Shown here in pieces: positions 26,301 to 35,316 of a stretch of DNA of 64,000 nucleotides. The notes under the pieces are model-generated. The model was given only the letters and a program-made list of their open reading frames with translations, was not told the DNA's origin and ran no database searches. This DNA is from Aphidius gifuensis (lineage: Eukaryota > Arthropoda > Insecta > Hymenoptera > Braconidae): the NCBI RefSeq assembly GCF_014905175.1, contig NC_057791.1:17674177-17738176 (forward strand), given 5' to 3'. The position numbers and the translations under genes are program-made. Within the stretch, counting starts at the first letter, position 1. Each line of letters begins with the position of its first letter.

Positions 26301-28747
26301 ATGCAACTGGTGAACCAAAAGAAAATTCACCAGCTTCTGTAATGTGGTTTACAAATATTCCTTCATTTTCTAGTTTTATTGTAAAATTATTTCAAGATAA
26401 ACCAGGAATTTTTTCAATCGATGGTGTTACATTGTACAATGAGTATGAAACTAGACTACGAGAAGAAGAACGACCAAAAAAAACAACATCTACGGAAAAT
26501 CTTTGGCATAATTTTCCAAAAATTGACGAAGGTATTTGGCAGTTGAAAGGAAATATTTCTCTAAATGATGAAAGGTTTGAAGAATTTAATAGAGGTAAAC
26601 AGTCAGCTGGTGTTGCACTAATGTCTGTAGTATTTTCAAAAGTTTATGAATCTCGTCAATGGTCAGCAGATATTCTCGATGAAATTGTCATAACTGGCGA
26701 TAAACTTTTTGCAAAATCAATTGATGGTCCTGATAGCTCAATACCCAGAATAAATCAAATTGTTTCTGAATTTTTTTTATCAAATCGTCGAATTTGTCTT
26801 AAAATAACTGACTGTGTTGAAGCTGGTAATCTACTGGGTTCTTCGAACATCCAAAATCTACAATCAGGTCTCGATAATTTTTTCAATAAATTTACTTCTG
26901 GTGTATTGACAATAAAACAAAATACCAATGACATAAATATTGCAATTTGGAAATCAAAAGATCATATTTTTTGTGTTATTCCAAATGCACTTGTTTCTTC
27001 TTCAACTCCAGAATCAGATAATTCATTTAAAGTCACAGTACTTCGTTTTAAAAATATAGAAATATTTTTTAATTATTTTAAATCTTTACTATCAACATCT
27101 GATAAAATTCAAGATGATGATAATAATAATAATAATAGTAGTCAAGATTTTGAAATATCATTTGTTGATGTTATTGATTGGAATAAATTTCCTCCATGGA
27201 AACATGATCCAAGTCCAGCAATTCGTCCGACAAATTTACCTCCTCTCAATGCTTATAAACAACTTGAAAATCCAGCAAGAGCAATTTTACAAGGTGGAAT
27301 TCATCAAGGTTCAGAATTATTTTCATCATCAACTCGTAATCGTCAAACAGCAGCAAATTGTGTTGTTTCATTGGCAATGTCATTAATTAAAAACCCCATT
27401 ACCTGGACAAAAAAAATTCTTGATGAAATTTTAGTAATTGGAAACAGTGTTCATCGTGAATCTTTAAAAATCACAAAAAAAGAAAAATTATTACCTGTAG
27501 ATATAACAAGAATTTTTACAATTGGTGTTAATGTTTTAACTGTCGATGTTGATAGCTCAACGGTGTCTGGGCTAGTTGCATTGCCACCACCTGAGCCCGA
27601 AGTCAAAGGTAAAGGAAAAGCTAAAGCTAAAAAACCACCAAAACCAAAGAAAAAAAAAGGAAAACAAAAAAGAGAACCACCTCCACCACCTCCACCAATT
27701 TATTTAGAAGAAGGATTAAAAATTTTCTTTGATAATAATCGTGCTGGTGTATTGGTGACTGGTAGATTTATGATAGCAATATGGAAAGAACAAGGTGTTT
27801 ATTATTATTATGATCCACGTGCAAGAAATAATGTTGGTCTTGCTGATGATGATGGAGTATCTTGTGTTCTTTGGTTTGCATGTATTGAGCCATTTTATGA
27901 TTTAGTTTACGCCAACATTGATGTGTCTGAAAAATATGGTAAATATAATATATGTCGTGTTGTTGCAAGAACAAATTTAATTGAGCCATTACCATGTCCA
28001 GCTGAGTTTGAACCATTTATTGATTGTCCTGATAAAAATATTCCAATTTCATCATTTGATGGAAACAAGGTAGCACTGGATGTCGAGCAATTGTCAAGCT
28101 TTAATATTGTTGATGATGATGTTGCTGTTTTAAATGGTAATTTTAGTATGTTTGACAGAATTTTTAATGCAAATAATCGTGGTTTTCAAAGTACAGCAAT
28201 GTCAGTTATTTCAATTGTCGTTGGACTTGTTCATATACCATCAACATGGACTGATAATTTAATTGATTTTATTCTTAAATATGGTGATATATTGCATAAT
28301 GATTCTGTTAGATATTATCGTACTGGATCGAGAAATTTATCACCATCTGAAATACTTGATACATTTATTATTGGTGATTTTAAAGCAACAATTCATATTC
28401 ATCAACATACTGTTGCTGGTATTTTAATTATTGATGATTTACAACAATCGTTAAATTTTTTTTTTAAAAATCATTGTGCTGGTGTACTTCATACTGCAAA
28501 TTATTCTGTTGGTGTTATGCAACATTATGGAGTTTTTTATATGTTTGATCCAGCAGTAAGAAATGAAAATGGTGATGCAAGTTATAATGGTACTGCTTGT
28601 GTTATTAAATCCACTGATTTAATCAGAATTTCATGGATATTTGTGACAAATTGCAATTATAAAATTCCCTGTGTTTACACTCTTAACGCAGTTAATGTAC
28701 TAAATATTAAATTTTTTTCAGAGATAAGTAATTCCATTGAAAAATAA
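23366..28747 (+). CDS. intronless 1793-aa protein of seven tandem degenerate papain-like (C76-like?) modules
   Basis: A single open frame of 5382 nt in very AT-rich DNA, starting at AAAAATGGA and ending TAA. Seven diverged modules lie at residues about 28-232, 331-552, 571-790, 820-1024, 1055-1265, 1305-1535 and 1585-1780. Each has, in order: LQG/LNG, an [N]RG-x-Q helix, a W then a D-x-I-L-x-x-G-D/N helix, a G-L-x-x-F-F helix with AG[VI]L, I-A-I-W, then [YF]FDP, and a CV[IL]-x-F strand. A conserved Gln (50, 352, 593, 844, 1079, 1327, 1608) is followed by G, N, G, Q, S, T, S, never Cys. The Asp of FDP (177, 477, 731, 974, 1483, 1728; absent in module 5) has no His two residues later. This motif order resembles the peptidase C76 papain-like deubiquitinase fold with its nucleophile and His lost; that link is inference. 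Module 6 holds a Lys/Pro-rich insert (1412-1444) ending in seven prolines. There is no signal peptide or membrane segment. Substrate and function unknown. Confidence 0.9.
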   Translation: MDPSTNKDKKQLNKNLKWYNYKIITPTISILQGTMSISSKNFKIGSRGHQGVSSSVVAIVFGNLFDPKTWTSSIVNRILEIGDKLYRKSQARNHIKSSEYMTTSQIYPEFFIDDYKARISIEPNLINGNILSENHGSPDLSDGLDNFFKIADAGILTVQGNSFAIWHHKKHGYFYFDSSSCSDNGEKIINGVSCVLRFKNFNDMREFLLNNLNRNYDSRYCIDKITILQIALIKRTISDNCVQKKTVTTFNSDDLSENPMDCTKRVPTIKKKKKIITEIIKEPLTITISNYDIEKKFASDDIIDQSNFDTGYDYYDMEVNIPSTFKELSENVAILHGWTHENSENYKGKGAQNVANCIMAIGMKKIHPVKTWLRPKLDEILVLGDALHAEIKLKKPLIKTMTASDFNDTKIQIEGKNMFVDVDLITVIGTVNSKIPSVLNLKQALDEFFLINKDGIIECPSMSVGVWMQDECYYIFDPKQCDKNGARVIDDKSSKSGGKGKKDTSIMEKKIKGKCCVIRYPNIDNLVDNFIKNLPIGKKNDRFIIRHVSIMHDIPGTRPWNDFKPAEAGKTWILQGTISNDSDIFDDENRGLQGIAMPISGLISAIENQPQNWTKEIIDSCIIEGNEYFNWSIPPDEEQQQDNRQLKIDNLKTTLYNKNRKIKINLQEDCVVGDINATTDANILNLKKGIKKFFDTQNYGIINVKDLTIGIWKFEEEFKDKTKQISYYLFDPYPRNEIGINDLEAMEDELTACVIRSLDSDELARIILENIDVESVDNDNFTIHGFKILSTSEYMTNEEIDIDKKIPIKPDLNGYSELGNDGGILSGSFEQSNVLFKILTRNKQQAANALVTLAMRQMYNPHLWYREVVDDILKLGDKLTQENFKNLPAEQDEAEDDKKELRQYLLPSEIDEGFDIGVNRVTVGVEEDKISGKNVTDITKALEEFFADNNAGILKKDDIIIPIWREGSVYFFFDPFGRDATGEPKENSPASVMWFTNIPSFSSFIVKLFQDKPGIFSIDGVTLYNEYETRLREEERPKKTTSTENLWHNFPKIDEGIWQLKGNISLNDERFEEFNRGKQSAGVALMSVVFSKVYESRQWSADILDEIVITGDKLFAKSIDGPDSSIPRINQIVSEFFLSNRRICLKITDCVEAGNLLGSSNIQNLQSGLDNFFNKFTSGVLTIKQNTNDINIAIWKSKDHIFCVIPNALVSSSTPESDNSFKVTVLRFKNIEIFFNYFKSLLSTSDKIQDDDNNNNNSSQDFEISFVDVIDWNKFPPWKHDPSPAIRPTNLPPLNAYKQLENPARAILQGGIHQGSELFSSSTRNRQTAANCVVSLAMSLIKNPITWTKKILDEILVIGNSVHRESLKITKKEKLLPVDITRIFTIGVNVLTVDVDSSTVSGLVALPPPEPEVKGKGKAKAKKPPKPKKKKGKQKREPPPPPPPIYLEEGLKIFFDNNRAGVLVTGRFMIAIWKEQGVYYYYDPRARNNVGLADDDGVSCVLWFACIEPFYDLVYANIDVSEKYGKYNICRVVARTNLIEPLPCPAEFEPFIDCPDKNIPISSFDGNKVALDVEQLSSFNIVDDDVAVLNGNFSMFDRIFNANNRGFQSTAMSVISIVVGLVHIPSTWTDNLIDFILKYGDILHNDSVRYYRTGSRNLSPSEILDTFIIGDFKATIHIHQHTVAGILIIDDLQQSLNFFFKNHCAGVLHTANYSVGVMQHYGVFYMFDPAVRNENGDASYNGTACVIKSTDLIRISWIFVTNCNYKIPCVYTLNAVNVLNIKFFSEISNSIEK

Positions 28748-28752
28748 ATAAA
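28743..28752 (+). terminator. polyadenylation signals overlapping the stop
   Basis: Two overlapping AATAAA hexamers (28743-28748 and 28747-28752) straddle the stop codon of the 1793-aa gene. A U-rich tract follows. Confidence 0.4.
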
Positions 28753-29508
28753 AATATTAAACACTTTTTTTTTTATAAATAATAATAACAGAGAAAAGGC
28801 TGTGCTGTTTTTTAAATAAAAAAAGACACTCGTTAATTTTGTAAATTTTTTTTTTTAATCTTTCATTAAATTAAATTCAAAATATTAAATTATCGTGAAC
28901 AATATTATAATTCGTTTGAAAAGAAAATGCGATATTGAAAAAAAAAAAAAAAAGAACTAAACATATTTATACTTATTAAATGCCTAAGAAATAAATTTAA
29001 TTTTTCGCTTTTAAATTAGAAAAAAAAAAAAAAAGTTAAACAAAACAAAAAAACCTGCTGTTTTGTTTTTAATACAAAATACGAGGTTTTACCTCAATTT
29101 TAATTATTTTATATTAATTTATTTATATAGAATTTATACTATAAAAAAAAACGAAAACCGTCCACCCTTTTTTGTCAATTTTTATACGAAAAAAAAAAAA
29201 AAAAAAAAAATGCAAGTAAAAATGAAATAACTTTTTTAATCGTTGGGAAAGTCAAAACAAAAAAAAGAAGCAATATTAAAATTGGTACTTGAATTATTTA
29301 AATTAAACAATACTTAATATTTTTTTTACCGCTGAATTTAAGAAAAAAAAAAAAAAAGTTTAATTAACAAAAAAATCTTTGCCATGTAGATATACAAAGA
29401 AATATTTATATACATACATATAATTTTTTTGTTTCAATAATAATTGTCTCTGCTTCTTGTCATTATTATTATGATGTTTTATTTTTTACATAAATTTATT
29501 GTGTAGAT
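28748..29508. other. convergent intergenic region
   Basis: AT-rich spacer with several poly-A/T runs between two genes that point at each other. It must hold the 3' ends of both. A TTTATT at 29495-29500 is an AATAAA on the - strand, about 10 bases past the FAF2 stop. No gene seen. Confidence 0.6.
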
Positions 29509-31208
29509 TTAATCGTCTAAATCAGTAACATGTAAAACTTCTCTTTGTGTTAAGCCAGCTTTTTGTAGTTCAACAATGTCATTTGTTGGATAAAGAATTC
29601 TTCTTGGATAACTTGTTGTTATCTCAAATTTAGTTGGTGAATCTGGTTGGCTGAATATCCAATGATAAACATCCTAAAAAATAAAAATTAAATAAGAAAA
29701 ATACATAAAAGATAAGTTGAAATTAAATAAAATAAATTTCATTACTTTGACTGTATGAGACATGAGGAATCTTCTTTTTAATGTTCTTTCACCAAGTTTA
29801 ATTTGTAAATGACATGCTTTTGGATGTGTTGATTCTGGTTCAACAGGCACAATGTCAATTGTACGTTCTTTTTCAATACGTATACGTTCAAGTTCCATTT
29901 CATATGCATCAATTTCAGCTTTTAAAAGTGCTTCTTTTTCTTCTTGTGCACGTTTTTCTTCTTGACGTTTACGATCTTTTTCTTGATCAGCACGTAATGA
30001 TTCTTCATATGCTTCATCTTGTTGTTGTCGTATTGATTGTGTTAAACTACGTTCAGCACGATCTTGTCTTGTTTGAATTAAACTTATTTCATTATTTTCA
30101 ATAATTGTTTTCATTCTTGCAATAAGCTCAGCTGGTGATGGTTGACCTTCCATTCTTCCAACAATTGTCATTTTATTATCACGTAATACAATTAATGATA
30201 AAAATGGATATGTACCAGCTTTTAATGCTTCTGATACTTTATAACCTTCACCAGAACGTGTATTACAAGCCCAAAATAATGTATTTGTATTTATGTATCG
30301 AATAACTTCATCACTTGCTAATGTATTTCTAAAATAATAAAACCAAATTCATTATTAATTATATCAAATAATAGATTTACAATATAATAAACATACCTGA
30401 TCCATTGATCAACATCTTGTGATTCATCTTTGTGTAAATAAACAAGTAAAAATCTTAATTCTTGTTTTGCATCAGATAATGCTTGGCTGTATGAACCCTG
30501 ATAAAATACAGGATGATTATTACCATATTTATCTTGATAGGAACGAATAAAATTCATCACATCTTCTACTGGATTAGCAGAAACTAAAAACAATAAATAT
30601 TATAAGTTTGATTAAATTTAGAAAACAAGATAATTAATATTTAGGTAATTTGTTTGAAATTGTTAACTGTTATTTACCTGGACGAACATTTGGTCTAAAT
30701 ATTGCAAGAAATATTTGAAAAATACTTGTTACTAAATTGTAACACATGGAATAAACAAATGATAAAAATCCACCACCACCACTTCCACCAGATCCAGATG
30801 AATTGAAGTAAATTCTTGTTGTTGTATCATCAACAACTGTTGGTGGTCTTGATCTAGCATCCATGGCAAACATTGATGGTCTTCCTTCATCTAAATTAAG
30901 CTGATCCTAATAATTTAACAATCAAAAAATTTAATATTTTATTTTCAATATTATCAAATGAATTTATTTATTTACCTGAACAGCACTTTCCAGATTCCAG
31001 TCATGTCTTTGAAGTACATCACGACAAATTGATAAGTCTTCAATTCCAGTAAGATCCTGTGTTAAATAGAAAAAAATAAAATAAAAATTTATAAATCCGC
31101 CATTATTGTTGAATTATTAATTTACAAAATCATCATCATTCTAACCTGAAATTGTAAAACTTTTTCTGTTTGTTCAGTTGTAAGTTCACCGATTGGATTA
31201 TCAGCCAT
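29509..31208 (-). CDS. Faf2: FAF2/UBXD8 homologue (FAS-associated factor 2, UBX-domain p97 adaptor)
   Basis: Six exons on the - strand: 31146-31208, 30976-31056, 30678-30906, 30397-30583, 29746-30328 and 29509-29673. All have GT-AG borders and consistent phases and total 435 aa, close to the ~445 aa of the human protein. Order: UBA-like domain (about 8-48, with LQFQDLTGIEDLSICRDVLQ across the exon 1-2 junction), Gly/Ser linker, hydrophobic membrane hairpin (about 95-118), thioredoxin-like UAS domain (about 128-265, with HPVFYQGSYSQALSDAKQEL), coiled coil (about 270-345, with QQQDEAYEESLRADQEKDRK), and UBX domain (about 354-434, with FEITTSYPRRIL). FAF2 sits in the ER/lipid-droplet membrane and recruits the p97/VCP unfoldase for ER-associated degradation. 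The usual FPR p97-binding turn reads YPR here. The start MADNPIGELTTEQTEKVLQF matches the family N-terminus. Confidence 0.96.
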
Positions 31209-31324
31209 TTTTATTAATATATTAAATAAAAAATTAATTATAAAACAATTATTATCACTGTAATTATTATTCTTATTATCCAAATTATATTTCAAAGTTA
31301 TTAATTTAAATTACAGCAGCAGAT

Positions 31325-31338
31325 ACATCAGCTGATGT
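31325..31338. promoter_or_regulatory. palindromic E-box upstream of FAF2
   Basis: ACATCAGCTGATGT, a perfect 14-bp palindrome centred on CAGCTG, about 117 bases upstream of the FAF2 ATG. CAGCTG E-box elements are a known class of insect core-promoter motif. Confidence 0.45.
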
Positions 31339-31747
31339 CAAAAAAAAAAATTATGAATAATGAATTTTCATTTCACAATTAACGTATATTAATTGTTTAA
31401 TTTAATTTCACCATAAAACACTTATTGACAATTGAATATTTTTAATGATATCAAGTAAATAAAAAATATATTTCACAATGATAACAATAGAAAATTCATT
31501 TTATGTATACTTTTTTTCTTTTTCTATTCTTTATCAACGAAATAAATAATTTTCCGTGTGTCTACGTCGTTGTTTTATTTTATTATCACTCTTTTTTTCA
31601 TTGTAACTTTTATTTTCTTCTCTATTTTTAATGTTAAGCAGCCATTTTGAAGAATATATTATAGTCAAATTAATATCCAAAAGATGTAGTGAATTATCAG
31701 CAGTTAATAAAATATTCTATTATACCGACAATTTCGAAAAGAGAGAG

Positions 31748-31787
31748 GGAGAGAATCTGTGAATACCTTCTCAACTATTCTGCTATC
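31748..31787. repeat. single copy of a satellite-arm-like sequence
   Basis: AATACCTTCTCAACTATTCT followed by GCTATCCTAAT resembles the satellite core (aatacctctttgctcattct..g..cct). Its reverse complement resembles the arm at 31933 (aggatagcagaatagttgag against aggagagcagaataagtgag). Confidence 0.45.
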
Positions 31788-31930
31788 CTAATATTTTCCC
31801 AATTTTATTGCCACTAAAATAAATAAATTAAAATAATAATAATAACAATAATAATACTAATAATATAATAATAATAATAGTAACAACAACAACAACCATT
31901 AGCAGAAAATCTTAAAAAAATTCAATGATT

Positions 31931-32022
31931 CGGATCAGGAGAGCAGAATAAGTGAGGAGTATCTTCAACTTCTCGGGTACAAGTTGATACCTCCTTGCTG
32001 GTCATGTACTCCGCTTACCTTC
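31931..32022. repeat. isolated satellite-related inverted repeat
   Basis: ATCAGGAGAGCAG here is identical to the satellite arm. It continues as aataagtgaggagtatc and, after a short loop, is answered by gatacctccttgctggtcat. So both arms of the satellite occur once, in the same order, facing each other as an imperfect hairpin. Confidence 0.6.
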
Positions 32023-35000
32023 GTCGTAATTTTTTGAGCCATGCGCGACACAAGTTGATTGATTTTTAAGCTTATTTTATTTATAAAATGATAAAATAAA
32101 TAGATAGCTGCTGTGTATATTCATAAAAACCTCATATTTTATTTAAAAAGGATTTACAGAGTTTCACTTTATTTATTTAATTAATCATTTATTTATTTAT
32201 TTATTTGCAAGTATCAACAACGAGACTCGACAAGAGCAGCGTACTGAACAAGACAATATCACAAAAAAAATCAAAAAAAATCAAATCACAAAAAAAAAAA
32301 TTAATTAAGTAAATTAATAAAAATTAATAAAAAAAAAACAAAGATCAATTATAAAGTAGGTAATAATTATTATTTTTTTGTTTTTTGTTTTTTTTTTTAC
32401 ATTTTATAAAATGCGTATTGATATATTTATATTCAGACATGTTTAATTTTTTAATAATTCGCAGTTGGTTTATTTTTTTAATTTGAAATATATATTTTTA
32501 TGATTGTAAAACTTATATTTATAAATATATTGGAAAACATTATTTTTTTTATCTTTGTGTTGTGATATTAAACAGAACATTTTTCTATTGCTTTTTTTAG
32601 AATTAAAAAATATAAACTGCGATGATATTTTTTCATTTGCTTTTTATTTTTTTTCCCCTTTTTTTTTTTAGAAGTTCTTTGGCAAAACTTATTACACATA
32701 TGTTATTGTTTCGAATTAATAAATAATAAAAAGGCATTAAATAAATGACAAAAAAGATAATTAATATTTAAATTGTGATATTAAGTGAAATTCATAGATA
32801 ATAATTGTAATTAAATATTAGAAATTACAAACGACTTGATAATTTTTTATTTTGTTTAATTATTATCGTCATTATTATCATCACTGACGGCTAATTTTTC
32901 TAAACATAATTGTATTTTCTTTTTTATCCTCGTGAATGTAACTAATAAGTAATTAACAATGTCAAAATGCAAATTAATATTGTGATAATATAATCGTATT
33001 GAACTTTGGACATAATTATTCAATCGGTGCTGGGAAATATATTTATAGATAAATTAATAAAAATAAAAAAAAAAACAAAATTGTCATTGATACGACCAGT
33101 AAGACTAATTATAAATTTATCAAGTCCCTTTCAGTTTTAAAAAAAAAAAATCTCATAATCACCTAATAAATGTTTATACAAACAAAAAAACGCAGCCTCA
33201 TAGATAAAAAAAATTGAATTACGCAGTCATACTTGCATTCCACTTTCACACTGCATCTTGATTTTTTTTTTTTCATTTTTTTGTCTTTTTTTTTTTTCTG
33301 TTACAGTATTATTATTTATTTTGTCCATCAACATCAGGACACTACTAATATATTAAATTTTAAATATCATTTATAATTAATTAAAGTCTACGAAAATTTT
33401 ATTTTTCTTTCTTCACATTTCTTTCTTATTAATATACGTAATTTATTTATTTTCTTTAAATAATATTATTTTTTTTTTAATTAATTATACACAAATGCTA
33501 TAATAATTAAAATAAACGAAGATAGATTTTTTTTTTTAATTTGGTGATCTTGATTGATTATACGCATCAATTTAATTGGCGTTTGAATTTTTTTTTTAAA
33601 TTTATACAATTAATTTTTAACAAAAAAAAAATCACATTAATTAAAGATCCATTTCTATTGCTAAACAAAAAACATCATTGTCATTATATTCAACCAAATT
33701 TTACATATTTTTTTTATATTAGCTTAAATAAAACGTGCATTTATTTACAATTTTTTAAATATTTTCTAATAATTATTTATACCCTATTAATCTATATATA
33801 TCGATTAAAAGCCGCCACAATTTTCATAATTAATTTTATTTTATTTTCATTCGTATTAATCTTTTATTATTATTATTATTTATAATTTTTTTCTTTTTTC
33901 TCTTTCATCAGTTATAATCCTGCGAGTGGTCTTTGGTTTTTTTTTTTTAAATTTTTAATTTTCTTTTCTACAAAAAATATATATAATATTCTTAGTTATT
34001 AGCGATCGTAAATTGATAAAAGTGGACTCGGCATTTATAAATTCATTCAACATTTGTTATTTATTTAATTATTTAAAATTTTTTTTTCTTATTAAATCTC
34101 ATTTTTTATTTTAAATCTACATTTAATAACCAGTTCATGAATTATTGAAATTAAAAAAAAAAAAAAAACAAATAATAGAAATAAAAAATTGATGAGGTAT
34201 GAGGGTGGAAAAATAATGTTTTTTTTATTTTTTATTTAAATATGCCTGAGAAAATAATTTTGTCATCTGACTTATGTATTATTTTTATGATTTTAATGAA
34301 TTCTCGTTAAATTACGACAACCCACGCAATGAAAAACCTCATGTGTAAATATTTATTGCGCCAGTTTAGTTGACGTTCTCCTCAGGATGATAGGCGTGCC
34401 CATGCACAGTTATTACAAAAAAAAAAAAATAATATAAAATGATAATAATAATAGTAGTAATATAAATAAATAAATAACAAAAATTGCATATGTCTTTTAT
34501 ACTATACGAAAATAATTCGAAGGCTAAATGGAAAAAAGATCGCATCGTATAACGTAATTTATTTTATCATTATTATTATTACTCGTATTTTTTATTTGCA
34601 AAAAAAAATTATTGCAATATACACACGCAAGTATGTGACAGGCTGTTGTTGAAAAGAAAAAAAAGAAAAAATAAAATTATGCTAATCGAGATTTATAAAT
34701 TAAACTATCTACGGGCGAGCATGGGTGCTGATAAAATTGTTGCATGTGTGAATTTGTATAGGTTTTTATATATCTTATATAAAAACGAAAAAAAAAATAA
34801 TGATGATAATGATGATGATGACAATGATAATGGGGATAAGAAAATGGAAAAATAGCATTGATGGAACATTTGTGTTTTTAGTCTCTCGAGTGAGATCAGT
34901 ACTTAATAATTTCAATTGGTTTTTTTTTTTCGTGATATGGCGTTCGTTTACGTCGCAAAAAAGAAATATAATTTTTTTTAATTTAATTTTTAAATATTAT

Positions 35001-35086
35001 TATAATTATTTTTTCTTTTTTTTTAATATTTATATTTCTTTAAATTAATTATCGACGTACGAACAATTGCGTTGTTATTACGCAAA
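32023..35086. other. AT-rich region between FAF2 and sv, including sv 3'UTR
   Basis: Mostly AT-rich, with poly-T runs and (AAT)n. Its right part should be the 3'UTR of the - strand sv gene. A GC-richer patch lies at about 34310-34410. No further gene recognised; the open frames are low-complexity. Confidence 0.5.
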
Positions 35087-35316
35087 TCAAGCCAGGTACA
35101 GATCCGTCGGGGTAGAAATATGATCCAGTTTTGTGCAGGCACTTCCGGTTGGTGATGCAGCACTTGCTCCACTAGAATTTGCTCTTGTTGCAGCCAATGG
35201 TGAACGACTTGCAACATCCGCACTACTGTCCAGACCAATATTGTTGCATCCCCCCTGCTGGGAATTATTATGGGAAGACGCCAGCGTTTCCCCGTTGCAA
35301 TAGTAGTAAGTTGAAT
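35087..35316 (-). CDS. sv: sv last coding exon
   Basis: Encodes [20 protein letters not shown], a Ser/Ala-rich stretch, and the end [12 protein letters not shown], with stop TGA at 35087-35089. The acceptor TTTTTTTAG lies before ATTCAAC. It receives one base (A) from the previous exon. Confidence 0.9.

Larger units (their letters stand above)
31209..31924. promoter_or_regulatory. 5' flank of FAF2
   Basis: Probable 5'UTR and promoter region of the - strand FAF2 gene. A perfect 14-bp palindromic E-box lies at 31325-31338. A satellite-arm-like sequence lies near 31748-31787, and (AAT)n/(AAC)n microsatellite at about 31835-31900. Transcription start not determined. Confidence 0.45.

Noticed and set aside
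29814..30104. Open frame of 96 aa on the + strand
   Set aside because: Antisense shadow of the FAF2 coiled-coil exon.
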